This document shows positions 26,538 to 41,083 of a stretch of 64,000 nt of DNA, one piece after another. The DNA lies in NCBI GenBank assembly GCA_017615355.1, contig JAGAAJ010000025.1:1-64000 (forward strand), given 5' to 3'. Every line of letters starts with the position of its first letter. The stretch's first letter is position 1. The position numbers and the translations under genes are program-made. This DNA is from Prevotella sp. GTDB lineage: Bacteria; Bacteroidota; Bacteroidia; Bacteroidales; Bacteroidaceae. A model generated the notes under the pieces. The model did no database searches. It was not told the origin of the DNA and saw only the letters and a program-made list of their open reading frames with translations.

Positions 26538-27368
26538 ATGGAAATATCGAGCGCACAGAATCCGAGAATCAAGCATCTGTTGCTGTTGCAGCAGAAGTCG
26601 CAGCAGCGCCGCAAAGAGGGTCTCTTCGTGGTGGAGGGCGTACGCGAGTTGCAGCATTGCATCGAGGCGGGATTCGAGATTGACAGCCTGTTTGTGTGTG
26701 AGGAAATGGACCCACCCCTAACCCCTCCCTGCAGGGAGGGGAACGTCTTCTCTCTTCCCCGTCAGCTTTATGAGAAAGTGGCCTATCGCGGCAGCACCGA
26801 GGGCGTCATCGCCATTATAAAGGAGCGGAAGATGACACTCACAGACCTTGTGTCACATCTCTCACCTCTCACCTCTCACCACTCGCCCCTCATCATAGTG
26901 CTTGAGGGCGTGGAGAAGCCTGGCAACCTGGGTGCTGTGCTTCGCTCGGCCGACGCTGCAAAGGCTGATGCCGTCATCGTGTGCGACCCGCTTACCGATC
27001 TCTATAATCCCAACCTGATTCGTGCCTCCATTGGTGCCATCTTCACCGTGCCTACGGTGGCCTGTAGCAGCGAGGAGTGCATCGCCTTCCTCAAGGAGCA
27101 CGGCATCCGTATCCTCACGGCGCAGCTACAGGACTCAAAACTTTATTACGACACCGATATGTGCTCGCCCGTGGCCATCGTCATGGGGACGGAGTCGACA
27201 GGTCTGACGCAACAATGGCGTGAGGCTGCCGATGCCCATATCCGCATCCCGATGCTGGGCAGGCTCGATTCGCTCAACGTCTCCGTATCGGCGGCAATCC
27301 TGCTCTTCGAGGCGGTGAGGCAGCGCAGTAGCCTTCCTTCATCCCCCTCCCAAGAAAGGGAAGATTAA
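26538..27368 (+). CDS. SpoU/TrmH-family RNA 2'-O-methyltransferase
   Basis: 276 aa. The N-terminal substrate-binding domain (EISSAQNPRIKHLLLLQQK...GLFVVEGVREL) is followed by a SPOUT domain with the three motifs GNLGAVLRSADA, VAIVMGTESTGL and LDSLNVSVSAAILLFE. It methylates a ribose in rRNA or tRNA using S-adenosylmethionine; the exact target is unresolved. Two in-frame insertions are unusual: DPPLTPPCREGN (from a CCCCTCCC-type palindrome, about residue 56) and [13 protein letters not shown] (heptanucleotide array, about residue 108). Both fall in the linker before the SPOUT domain. It is upstream of ribD, with 18 bp between. Confidence 0.92.
   Translation: MEISSAQNPRIKHLLLLQQKSQQRRKEGLFVVEGVRELQHCIEAGFEIDSLFVCEEMDPPLTPPCREGNVFSLPRQLYEKVAYRGSTEGVIAIIKERKMTLTDLVSHLSPLTSHHSPLIIVLEGVEKPGNLGAVLRSADAAKADAVIVCDPLTDLYNPNLIRASIGAIFTVPTVACSSEECIAFLKEHGIRILTAQLQDSKLYYDTDMCSPVAIVMGTESTGLTQQWREAADAHIRIPMLGRLDSLNVSVSAAILLFEAVRQRSSLPSSPSQERED
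26722..26741. repeat. 20-bp palindrome inserted in coding sequence
   Basis: CCCCTCCCTGCAGGGAGGGG, a perfect palindrome inside the methyltransferase gene. Related CCCCTCCC...GGGGAGGGG sequence occurs at 40850-40893. Confidence 0.8.
26858..26893 (+). repeat. Heptanucleotide repeat array in RNA methyltransferase
   Basis: CTCACCT-type units, about five at 7-bp period, encoding [13 protein letters not shown] in frame. Confidence 0.85.
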
Positions 27369-27386
27369 TAATCTGCAAAAAATGAT

Positions 27387-28343
27387 ATGATGATACAGAA
27401 CGCTGACGAACTTTATATGCACCGCTGCCTGCAGCTGGCTCGTTGTGGACGGCAGAACGCCAAGCCCAACCCAATGGTTGGCGCGGTAATCGTAGCTACA
27501 GACAATAGGACTTTAGCTAATAGCCAAGAGCCAACAGCTCGAATTATCGGCGAAGGCTATCACGCCCGTTGTGGCGAGGGTCATGCTGAGGTGAACGCCT
27601 TTGCCAGCGTGAAGGTTGAGGATGAGCCGTTGCTGAAGGATGCCACGATGTATGTGTCGCTGGAGCCCTGCTCACATTACGGCAAGACGCCGCCTTGTGC
27701 CGACCTCATTATTAAGAAAGGAGTGAAGCGCGTTGTCGTGGGCTGTATCGACGAGTTCGCCGAGGTGCAGGGACGTGGCATCAAGAAATTGCAGGATGCT
27801 GGCATCGACGTCACCGTCGGCGTATTGGAAGAAGAGTGTCGTGAGCTGAACCGCCGTTTCTTCACCTTCCATCGCCTGCATCGTCCCTACATTATTTTAA
27901 AATGGGCGCAGACGGCCAACGGCTTCATCGACGACAACGGGCAGGCCATCAGTATCTCGTCGCCCTTCACCCAGATGCTCAGCCACAAGCTACGCGCCGA
28001 GGAGGATGCCATTCTCGTGGGACGTGTAACAGAAGAGCGCGAGCATCCGCAGCTCACCGTGCGCCACTGGGCAGGCCCGTCGCCGAAACGCCTCGTCATC
28101 GACCGCCAGCATCCGCTGAACCTCGACAGTCTGTATCACCACAACATCCAGTCGCTCATCGTCGAAGGAGGACGCAAGACGCTCGACTCCTTCCTGGCAC
28201 AGGGGTTGTGGGACGAGATACGTGTGGAGACAAATACCTTGCTGACCGTATCAGGAGGAACACGGGCGCCGCATCTGCCCGCCACCGTGCGAGTCATCAG
28301 TAGCCAGCGCTACGACGACAATCTCATCATTCGCTATATCTGA
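27387..28343 (+). CDS. ribD: RibD, riboflavin deaminase/reductase
   Basis: 318 aa, bifunctional. The N-terminal deaminase domain has the zinc motif HAEVNAF and PCSHYGKTPPCADLI. The C-terminal reductase domain (about 160-318) has RPYIILKWAQTANGFI and LIVEGGRKTLDSFL. It carries out the second and third steps of riboflavin synthesis. An insert NRTLANSQEPTA (residues about 40-52), encoded by 7-bp units AGCTAAT, AGCCAAG, AGCCAAC, sits in a surface loop between GAVIV and GEGYHARCGEGHAE. It overlaps the convergent protease gene by 17 bp. Confidence 0.94.
   Translation: MMIQNADELYMHRCLQLARCGRQNAKPNPMVGAVIVATDNRTLANSQEPTARIIGEGYHARCGEGHAEVNAFASVKVEDEPLLKDATMYVSLEPCSHYGKTPPCADLIIKKGVKRVVVGCIDEFAEVQGRGIKKLQDAGIDVTVGVLEEECRELNRRFFTFHRLHRPYIILKWAQTANGFIDDNGQAISISSPFTQMLSHKLRAEEDAILVGRVTEEREHPQLTVRHWAGPSPKRLVIDRQHPLNLDSLYHHNIQSLIVEGGRKTLDSFLAQGLWDEIRVETNTLLTVSGGTRAPHLPATVRVISSQRYDDNLIIRYI
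27512..27543 (+). repeat. Heptanucleotide repeat in ribD
   Basis: AGCTAAT, AGCCAAG, AGCCAAC, AGCTCGA: another 7-bp consensus, in frame, in a loop of the deaminase domain. Confidence 0.75.
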
Positions 28344-30540
28344 CAAGTGTCGACGCATTGCCGATACATACGGCATAGACGGCTGACGGCAATGAAGGAA
28401 GAGTAAGGCTGTGGGACAGGTTTCCGCGGCTAAGCATTGCGTTGAAGACGGGTCGTCCGCTGAGGTCATAGATGCGCAGGGGAACGTCCGTCTTGGCTTT
28501 CTCAGGCAGGACGATGTGCAGCGTGTGTCCGCTGATGGTGATGCGCGCTGCCGTATGCTGTTGGGGAATATCGCGGATAGAAGAAAGGCCGAGGATATCG
28601 AGCAGTCCGGCATAGACGTCCACCTCGCCATAACCGTAGCTGTTGTTGGGGTAGGAGAGGGAGGCGTCGTAATGGCGGCAGGTGCGCTCAAGCACTCCCT
28701 TCACATCATCTACGGTTAGTGTAGGGCAGGCCTCAAGCCACAGGGCGATGGCTCCGGCAACGGCTGGCGTCGACATCGATGTGCCGCTGCTGGCTCCCCA
28801 GGCATAGGTGCGACCATTGAACGGGAAGAGCGCGGAGTGCATTGTGACGTCGTCAGGATGCTCTTCCAGTTTGAAGCTGCTGTAGGACGAATAGACGTAG
28901 TTTCCTGGTGCCACACAGTCGGGTTTGATGCGCCCGTCGAAGGTGGGACCCATCGACGAGAACATCGCCTTGCGTCCGTCGGTGCCCTTGTCGTAGGCCA
29001 GCACCCTGCCGTCCATATTCACCATCTGGTCGCGCCAGGAAGTGGCTCCAACAGAGATGACACACGGCGCTGTGCTGGGTGAATGGATGTAGTGGTCGTT
29101 TTGTGCATCGTCGAGCAACGGATTGACGGGGTAGGTGTTGAGCTGGCCGTTTACACGCCATAGCTCCACATCGGCATCAGCGCCCAGCAGCTCTAACGAC
29201 AGACGAGGCTTGCCTCCGATGTCCTTGTCGGTAATTATCGTCAGGTCGAGACAGGTCTCAGTATCGTCATAACTGGAAGGATAGGCCTCGAAGACGGCTC
29301 TGTAGTAGGGATTCTCGCATGTCAGCGTGGAGTCCTCGCTCTCCACCACCTGCCGCAGGTTGACTGTCAGCGTGTCGTAGGGCTCGGCGTAGGCAACGAG
29401 GCGCAGGTTGAAATCGTCCCTTGCCCTCATCAACACCATCATCGTGGAGTCGCCGCATCGGAGGAAAGTGCCGGCGCTCTCAATACCTATCGGCTTATGG
29501 ATGTAGTTACGCTTGGTGCCGTCGTTGCCTGCAGCAGCTACGATGATACGGCCTGGTCCGCTGATGCTGTCGAGGAAAGCGTAGTAGAGCTGGTCGTAGC
29601 CATAGAAGTCCTGCGAGCTGCCCTCGCTGAAAGAGGCGACGCAGGGTTTGCCTACGGATGCCGCATAGTCGAAGAGATATTTAAAGCCGAGGGCATCGGT
29701 GGCAAATGTGTATTTGTAGACGTCGGCAGAATCAATGTAGATGAGGTCTTCGCCCACGGCGTTGGCCACGAGGCAAATGTCGGCATCGGGTACCATACCC
29801 CGATAGTTGGTATCATATCCGCTGCCCGCTGCAATGCCTAAGGTGTGTGTGCCGTGTTCTTGGTCGAGACCGTCGCGTGCATGTCCCAAGGCCAGCAATT
29901 CCTCGCGGGTGGTGTAGTCGCGTCCGACGGGGAAGGGACTTCCGATGGTGTCTTGAGAGAGCATGTCCCAGAATCGCTTGATGCGGTAGCGTGTGGTGTC
30001 GGCGCTGTAGAAATTGGGATGTGTCAGGTCGAAGCCGATATCCATCACGCCCATCACTACGTCCTTGCCCGTGTAGGCTTGCGGCAGGTTGAGGCCCTCG
30101 TAGGCCTGCGTGGCATTGAGGATAATGGCTGTCGTGTCCATCAGCGCATGACCGCTAGGTGATGCCTCGATACGCATGATGCGGCTGTCGGCGCACATTG
30201 ATGGGAGTTGCGAAAGGGGGATGGCGGCGATGTGCAGGTCGCCGAAATGTGCCAGGCTTTGGCATCCGTGCTCGGCTAATGCTTCGTCGTCGTCAGAAGA
30301 CAGCCTGACGAAAGCGATGGTGGTGAGGTGAGAGGTTTGAGGATTCCCGCTGACGCGCCTACCCGTAGCCTTTGAGAGGTTGGGGGCGTGAGGCGAGAGA
30401 CGTGCTTCTTTCTTGACAATCTGTCTCAGCCAGGGTGAGAGCTTGGTCTGTGCTTCGACATACGATGAACAATGAATAGTGAAGAATGCCAGAAGCACCT
30501 TCACTATCCATGTCCAGTTTCGCCCAAGTCCTCTCATCAT
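28327..30540 (-). CDS. Secreted subtilisin-like serine protease (S8) with C-terminal sorting-type domain
   Basis: 737 aa. Signal peptide, propeptide, then an S8 catalytic domain with VVMGVMDIGFDLTHPNF (Asp), EHGTHTLGIAAG (His) and SSGTSMSTPAVAGAIALWL (Ser). The catalytic domain carries a large insertion of about 150 residues between His and Ser, as in Bacteroidetes cell-surface subtilases. The last 80 residues (PLRIYDLSGRPVFN...LPSAVYAVCI) look like a type IX secretion C-terminal domain, so export by T9SS is likely. It is the last gene of the six-gene operon starting at the macroglobulin gene. Confidence 0.9.
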   Translation of the reverse strand: MMRGLGRNWTWIVKVLLAFFTIHCSSYVEAQTKLSPWLRQIVKKEARLSPHAPNLSKATGRRVSGNPQTSHLTTIAFVRLSSDDDEALAEHGCQSLAHFGDLHIAAIPLSQLPSMCADSRIMRIEASPSGHALMDTTAIILNATQAYEGLNLPQAYTGKDVVMGVMDIGFDLTHPNFYSADTTRYRIKRFWDMLSQDTIGSPFPVGRDYTTREELLALGHARDGLDQEHGTHTLGIAAGSGYDTNYRGMVPDADICLVANAVGEDLIYIDSADVYKYTFATDALGFKYLFDYAASVGKPCVASFSEGSSQDFYGYDQLYYAFLDSISGPGRIIVAAAGNDGTKRNYIHKPIGIESAGTFLRCGDSTMMVLMRARDDFNLRLVAYAEPYDTLTVNLRQVVESEDSTLTCENPYYRAVFEAYPSSYDDTETCLDLTIITDKDIGGKPRLSLELLGADADVELWRVNGQLNTYPVNPLLDDAQNDHYIHSPSTAPCVISVGATSWRDQMVNMDGRVLAYDKGTDGRKAMFSSMGPTFDGRIKPDCVAPGNYVYSSYSSFKLEEHPDDVTMHSALFPFNGRTYAWGASSGTSMSTPAVAGAIALWLEACPTLTVDDVKGVLERTCRHYDASLSYPNNSYGYGEVDVYAGLLDILGLSSIRDIPQQHTAARITISGHTLHIVLPEKAKTDVPLRIYDLSGRPVFNAMLSRGNLSHSLTLPSLPSAVYAVCIGNASTLVRYSE
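30321..30343 (-). repeat. Heptad repeat in protease propeptide
   Basis: Coding-strand CCTCAAA, CCTCTCA, CCTCACC at 7-bp period, encoding PQTSHLTT near the propeptide. Confidence 0.65.
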
Positions 30541-30554
30541 TATAAAATCCGCCC

Positions 30555-32030
30555 TTATTTTTTATCCTCAAGCTCGTAGTGGCAGTATTTCCAGCCCAGC
30601 TGGTTGTAGAGGGTGATGAGACGCGGCAGACGCTTGAGGAAATCGCCGTAGTCTTTCTGCTCAGGATTGGACCACTGTACCTCGGCCAGAGCTGCCATAC
30701 GCGGCAGCACCTGATACTCAATCAGATCAGCAGCACCGATGTACTCCGTCCACACGTTGGCCTGTACACCGATGACGTGTGCACGCTCCTCGTCGGTCAA
30801 TGACTCAGGAGCCGGCTCATAGTTGTAGACCTTCTCCAATGGCGAGAAGCCGCCGATGAGCAACGTGTTCGTCCACTCGCTGGAAGGAATCTGATAGTGG
30901 TCGAAATAGAGCGTAGAGTTAGGTGTGCGCACCACGTCGAAGCCCATCTTGGCAGGGTCTTCGACACCTTGCCAGTCGCGCCAGTTCATGATGATGGCGG
31001 TCTTGGGCACGTCGCAGAACATAATCTCGTCCCAGCCCATTACGCGGCGTCCCTTGGTGGCCAGCACCTTCTCCATCTCACGCACCATGTAGCCCTGCAG
31101 CTGGTCTTCGTTCTTCAGTCCCAGGTCACGCATCTTCTGCTGACAGCGAGGACAAGCCTTCCAGCGCACCTTCGGAGCCTCATCGCCGCCCAAGTGGATG
31201 ATGGTAGCGGGGAAGAGCTCGGTCAGCTCGTCGATTACGTCAGTAAGGAACTGGTAGACCTTGGGATTGCCGCCGCAGAGAATGTCGTCGCTGACGCCCC
31301 AGTCGGGCCACACCTCGTACGGGCCGCCTGTACAGCCCAGCTCAGGATAGGCCGTGACGGCAGCCACCATGTGGCCAGGCATGTCAATCTCGGGAATAAT
31401 GGTGATGTGCTGTTTTTCGGCATATTCCACCACCTCGCGGATGTCATCCTGCGTGTAGAAACCGCCATGCGGTGTGTAGTCGTAGAGACCCATGTTGCGA
31501 CCTATCGTGGTGCGCTGTCGCCAGGCACCCACCTCGGTGAGTTTCGGCCATTTCTTGATTTCGATGCGCCAGCCCTGGTCGTCGCTGAGGTGCCAATGCA
31601 TCGTGTTCATGCCGTGCATCGCGAGCATGTCGATGTAGCGCTTTACCACTTCCTTGGGGAAGAAATGGCGGCAGACGTCGAGATGCATACCGCGATAGGC
31701 GAAGCGAGGACTGCTCTCTATCACAGCGTAGGGCAGGGTGGTGGGTTCTGCTACCATCACTTGTCGCAGCGCCTGATGGCCGTAGAAGATGCCTGCCTCG
31801 GTGCTGCCCTCTACGGTGATGCCTTTCTTGTCGACGGTGATGCGCCAGCCTTCGGGGTTGACGATGTCGGCGTTGAGCTTGTCCACGATGGCGGTGGCGG
31901 GGTCGACATTCAGCGTGCGCCCTTTCTTGTCGAAGGTGATTTTCTGTGGCATCGGAATGATGTCATACTGTGCTTTCATAGAGAATGTTACTGCGAATAG
32001 CAGGAAAAAAGAAACGAAAAGTCTGTTCAT
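30555..32030 (-). CDS. Beta-N-acetylhexosaminidase, GH20
   Basis: 491 aa. Signal peptide to about residue 20, GH20 domain 2 (about 22-110), then the catalytic barrel with RYIDMLAMHGMNTMHWHLSDDQGWR and HLGGDEAPK (catalytic D283-E284). It removes terminal GlcNAc or GalNAc in the periplasm or at the surface. It lacks the extra C-terminal domains of longer homologues. It lies 15 bp downstream of ispH and 14 bp upstream of the protease gene. Confidence 0.94.
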   Translation of the reverse strand: MNRLFVSFFLLFAVTFSMKAQYDIIPMPQKITFDKKGRTLNVDPATAIVDKLNADIVNPEGWRITVDKKGITVEGSTEAGIFYGHQALRQVMVAEPTTLPYAVIESSPRFAYRGMHLDVCRHFFPKEVVKRYIDMLAMHGMNTMHWHLSDDQGWRIEIKKWPKLTEVGAWRQRTTIGRNMGLYDYTPHGGFYTQDDIREVVEYAEKQHITIIPEIDMPGHMVAAVTAYPELGCTGGPYEVWPDWGVSDDILCGGNPKVYQFLTDVIDELTELFPATIIHLGGDEAPKVRWKACPRCQQKMRDLGLKNEDQLQGYMVREMEKVLATKGRRVMGWDEIMFCDVPKTAIIMNWRDWQGVEDPAKMGFDVVRTPNSTLYFDHYQIPSSEWTNTLLIGGFSPLEKVYNYEPAPESLTDEERAHVIGVQANVWTEYIGAADLIEYQVLPRMAALAEVQWSNPEQKDYGDFLKRLPRLITLYNQLGWKYCHYELEDKK

Positions 32031-32045
32031 ATTAACGTCTATAGT

Positions 32046-32921
32046 TTATTGGTTAACGGTTATTGTGATTGCGTCTCTACACTGCTCCATCAGCCATTTC
32101 GGCGTGCTGGTGGCTCCGCAGATGCCTATGGTGCTGATACCCTTCAGCCAAGCGGGGTCTATCTCCTCCGGTCCTTCGATGAGGTAGCTGTTGGGATTCA
32201 CGCGATGACACTCGCTGAAGAGCACCTTGCCGTTGGAGCTCTTGCGTCCGCATACAAAGAGGATGAGGTCGTGGCGAGAGGCAAATTCCGTGATGTTCGG
32301 CATACGGTTGGCTACGGAGCGGCAGATGGTGTCGAAGCTCCTGAACGTGGCCGTCGGGGCGATGTGGCTCTGGATATATTCGGTGATGCGATGGAATTCG
32401 TCCAGGCTCTTCGTCGTCTGCGAGAAGAGGTAGATGTCGTGTGAGAAATCGAGTTTCTTCACCTCTTCGAAGCTCTCGATGACCACGGCGTTGCCGTCGG
32501 TCTGCCCCACCAGTCCCAGCACCTCGGCGTGGCCTTTCTTGCCGAAGATGACGATGGTAGCCCCTTCGACGGCTCCTGATGGGGCCTCAAACTGCTCCTT
32601 GATTCTCTTCTGCAGCTTCAGCACCACAGGGCAGGTGGCATCAATGATCTCGATATTGTTGCGTCGCGCCAACTCGTAGGTCTCAGGCGGTTCGCCGTGT
32701 GCCCGCAGCAGCACCTTCACGTCGTGCAGCCGCTCCATCTCCTCGTGGTTGATGGTGACAAGGCCCATCTGCCGCAGGCGCTCGCACTCCATTCCGTTGT
32801 GCACGATGTCGCCCAGACAGTAGAGTGTCTTGTCCTTGGCCAGTTCCTCCTCGGCCTTCTTGATAGCTGTGGTGACGCCGAAGCAGAAGCCGCTGCCGTT
32901 GTCAATTTCAATTTGGAGCAT
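32046..32921 (-). CDS. ispH: 4-hydroxy-3-methylbut-2-enyl diphosphate reductase
   Basis: 291 aa, full length. The three cysteines for the iron-sulphur cluster are in GSGFCFGV (C13), DATCPVVLK and GICGATSTP. It also has VLLRAHGEPPE and AEVLGLVGQT. It is the last step of the MEP isoprenoid pathway, in the cytosol. It lies 21 bp after meaB in the operon. Confidence 0.96.
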   Translation of the reverse strand: MLQIEIDNGSGFCFGVTTAIKKAEEELAKDKTLYCLGDIVHNGMECERLRQMGLVTINHEEMERLHDVKVLLRAHGEPPETYELARRNNIEIIDATCPVVLKLQKRIKEQFEAPSGAVEGATIVIFGKKGHAEVLGLVGQTDGNAVVIESFEEVKKLDFSHDIYLFSQTTKSLDEFHRITEYIQSHIAPTATFRSFDTICRSVANRMPNITEFASRHDLILFVCGRKSSNGKVLFSECHRVNPNSYLIEGPEEIDPAWLKGISTIGICGATSTPKWLMEQCRDAITITVNQ

Positions 32922-32942
32922 AATGGATGAGGCTAATGAGGC

Positions 32943-34037
32943 TTACAGGTTTTGATAGTAGAGGTCGAGCAGATTCTGGGCGGCCACGAAGCTAGTCTTC
33001 TGTCCCATGAGGACGGAGTGCTCAGCCTGCTGCAGCTGCTGCTGGATGACGGGGTTGTTGTAGAAGTTGAGGCGCAGGTGCTCGTTGATGCTCTCGTACA
33101 TCCAGTATTTGGCCTGCTCATTGCGGCGATAGTCGAAGTACCCGTTGGATTTTACGAAGTCGAAGTATTCGTAGATCATGTCCCACACCTCCTTGATGCC
33201 GATGCCGTAGAAGCCGCTGTAGCACAGCACCTTCGGCGTCCAGCCGCTCTCGGGCATGGGGAAGAAGTGCAGGGCGTTGCGGAAGTTGGTGGCGGCCATG
33301 TGGCAGCGGTCTACGTTGTCGCCGTCGCATTTGTTGATGACGATGCCGTCAGAGATTTCCATGATGCCGCGCTTGATGCCCTGCAGCTCGTCGCCTGTGC
33401 CAGCCACCTGGATGAGCAGGAAGAAGTCGACCATCGAGTGGCAGGCCGTCTCGCTCTGTCCTACGCCTACGGTCTCCACGAAAATCTTGTCGAAGCCGGC
33501 AGCCTCGCAGAGGATGATGGTCTCGCGTGTCTTGCGGGCCACACCGCCGAGAGATCCTGCCGACGGGCTGGGGCGGATGAACGAGTCAGGATGCACGGCC
33601 AGCTTCTCCATGCGCGTCTTGTCACCTAGGATGCTGCCCTTCGAGCGCTCTGACGAGGGGTCGATGGCGAGTACGGCCAAGCGTCCGCCTTTCTCTTTTA
33701 AAAGATGTATGCCGAACTCGTCAATCGATGTTGACTTGCCAGCGCCAGGTACGCCGCTGATGCCGATGCGCACGCTCTTTCCGCTGTAGGGCAGGCACTT
33801 CTCGATGACCTCCTGCGCCTTCGCCTGATGGTCGGGATTGACGCTCTCTATCAAGGTGACGGCCTGCGAGAGGATGGTGATGTCGCCCTTGAGGATGCCC
33901 TCCACCATGTCGGCGGCGGTCAGCTCACGACGGCGGAAACGGCCCCGTTTCAGGTAGGGGTTGATGATGCTCTGCTGCTCTACGCCGCTGTTTACTTGAA
34001 GGCCGGCAAATTCTGCGCTATTCTCAGGATGTTCCAT
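32943..34037 (-). CDS. meaB: MeaB, methylmalonyl-CoA mutase-associated GTPase
   Basis: 364 aa. G3E GTPase with Walker A GVPGAGKSTSIDEF (about 90), GGVARKTRETI, ETVGVGQSETAC (switch region), and NKCDGD as the base-recognition motif. It chaperones and protects methylmalonyl-CoA mutase, which is not in this window. Its start abuts the stop of the DUF1573 gene without a gap. Confidence 0.94.
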   Translation of the reverse strand: MEHPENSAEFAGLQVNSGVEQQSIINPYLKRGRFRRRELTAADMVEGILKGDITILSQAVTLIESVNPDHQAKAQEVIEKCLPYSGKSVRIGISGVPGAGKSTSIDEFGIHLLKEKGGRLAVLAIDPSSERSKGSILGDKTRMEKLAVHPDSFIRPSPSAGSLGGVARKTRETIILCEAAGFDKIFVETVGVGQSETACHSMVDFFLLIQVAGTGDELQGIKRGIMEISDGIVINKCDGDNVDRCHMAATNFRNALHFFPMPESGWTPKVLCYSGFYGIGIKEVWDMIYEYFDFVKSNGYFDYRRNEQAKYWMYESINEHLRLNFYNNPVIQQQLQQAEHSVLMGQKTSFVAAQNLLDLYYQNL

Positions 34038-35084
34038 TTATTCTACGTTGATGGTAATGACTACTTTTGATTTCTCAGGGTCGTTGGTAATCATCAGGAT
34101 ACGGGGCTTTGAGCGTGCCTTCCTGATCTGTGTCGGCACGATGCTGACGCGCAGCTTCGTCGATTCGCCTGGTTGCAGCTCGCTCTTCGGCAGCTTCACT
34201 TTGATGCCGCCTGTGAACATCTGCAAAGAGGAAATCTTCAGTGCGCTCTTGCCTTTGTTTGTCATGATGATGGTGCCGTTCTTGTGGTGGGCATCGAGGC
34301 TGAGCGTTTCAGCAGAGAGCTGCAGCTTGGGCGCCAGCTCGCTGTCCTGTCCCTCGTAGTTGGCTTCGGGCAGCAGAACGACGCTGACGGGCACCTCCGT
34401 CTCGTCGCTGATGCGCTCGCCAATGCGCTTGGCCAGATAGACGCTCACCTGCGTCAAGCCGTAGTTGTGCACCTCCTCCGAGTTCAGCGTCAGGATGATC
34501 TTGCCGCTGCGGTTGGGCTCCAATGTCTCAGGCATAGCCAGGGCGTGGAGCCACGTGGGCATGTGCAGGATGTTGGGCGTCATGTTCTCGTCCGTGTTGT
34601 TCAGAAGGTTGATCTCCACTTCGCGCGTCTGTCCTTTCTTCACATCGTCGAACTCCACGTTGTTCACCGAGCTCAGCAGCCCGTTCATGTCGTAGGGATA
34701 GCGGTTGGAATAGTCCACGACATCTTCCAACACCACGCCTTTCATCTTCAGGTAGACGGGCTCTCGCGTGGCATTGCTGTAGAGCGCCACCTGCTTGGTG
34801 AAGTGGCCCAGCAGCTTGGCGTCGTAGGTCAGCGAGATGGTGAAACGCTCGCCGGCACCCACGCTCTTCGGGCCGTCGACGGTGGTGCAGCCGCAGTCGG
34901 TCTCCAGCCGCTCGATGGTCATCGTCTTCAGGCTTTTGTTGCGCAGCTCGAAGGTGGCTGTGACAGGCACCTCGAAGCCGGTCTTGCCTACGTCGATAGT
35001 GGTTTTGTTGATACTCAGCTTCTGCGCCATCATGGTGGCGGGCAGCATAGCAAGCAGGATGGCAAAAGTCTTTAGCTTTGTCAT
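34038..35084 (-). CDS. DUF1573-type exported beta-sandwich protein
   Basis: 348 aa. The signal peptide (TKLKTFAILLAMLPATMMAQ) is followed by an N-terminal DUF1573-like domain (ATFELRNKSLKTMTIERLETDCGCTTVDGPKSVGAGERFTISLTYDA; the TDCGC motif is typical). Two further Ig-like segments follow (about 150-240 and 260-345). It is periplasmic; the function of the family is not established. It sits between the macroglobulin and meaB genes with almost no spacing, so it is co-translated. Confidence 0.85.
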   Translation of the reverse strand: MTKLKTFAILLAMLPATMMAQKLSINKTTIDVGKTGFEVPVTATFELRNKSLKTMTIERLETDCGCTTVDGPKSVGAGERFTISLTYDAKLLGHFTKQVALYSNATREPVYLKMKGVVLEDVVDYSNRYPYDMNGLLSSVNNVEFDDVKKGQTREVEINLLNNTDENMTPNILHMPTWLHALAMPETLEPNRSGKIILTLNSEEVHNYGLTQVSVYLAKRIGERISDETEVPVSVVLLPEANYEGQDSELAPKLQLSAETLSLDAHHKNGTIIMTNKGKSALKISSLQMFTGGIKVKLPKSELQPGESTKLRVSIVPTQIRKARSKPRILMITNDPEKSKVVITINVE

Positions 35085-35087
35085 TGT

Positions 35088-40646
<5,559 letters not shown>

Positions 40647-40698
40647 ATCGTGTAGGTAATTTTGTTGTCTAAAAAATGATACAATAGTTTTGCTATTG

Positions 40699-40706
40699 CA
40701 AAGTTA
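40699..40706 (-). promoter_or_regulatory. -7 box (TAACTTTG) of the macroglobulin operon
   Basis: TAnnTTTG 53 bp upstream of the macroglobulin start; probably drives all six genes. Confidence 0.65.
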
Positions 40707-40764
40707 CAAAAAAAAAATCTGCGGTTAAGATTATATCCCGAAAATATTAGAAAGTTTAACGATT

Positions 40765-40893
40765 GGCGAACGCCATTTCCTTTTTTGCGAACGCCTTTTT
40801 CATTTTTCTCAAGGCATTTTTCATTTCTCGACACCTTTGCGTAGCCGTTCCCCTCCCAGGCGCAGCCGTTCCCCTCCCATGTAGGGGAGGGGG
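40765..40893. repeat. Spacer with short repeats and CCCCTCCC palindrome
   Basis: GCGAACGCC occurs twice (about 40767 and 40788). A 21-bp direct repeat with core AGCCGTTCCCCTCCCA is at about 40842-40882. CCCCTCCCATGTAGGGGAGGGGG forms a hairpin at its end. No gene is seen here. Confidence 0.6.
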
Positions 40894-40907
40894 CCAGCCC
40901 AGCATGT

Positions 40908-41063
40908 GTCATGAGTGTCATGTGTCATGAGTGTCATTAAGGATTTTGAATTGGGAGGGGGATTTCCGGCTCATAATAATATATAAATAAATTTATATAT
41001 TATTATGCGGACTTTCGCACTCCGAATTGCTTAATGACACTCATGACACATGACACTCATGAC
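40908..41063. repeat. Nested palindrome element B
   Basis: Outer arms 40908-40940 and 41031-41063 are perfect 33-bp inverted copies built from GTCATGAGTGTCAT repeats. Between them is an AT-rich palindrome with 17-bp perfect arms and a 2-base loop (40972-41007). Total 156 bp. Same design as element A at 17751-17918 although the sequences differ. Confidence 0.9.
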
Positions 41064-41083
41064 CACTTTTTTTTCGTAGCAAG

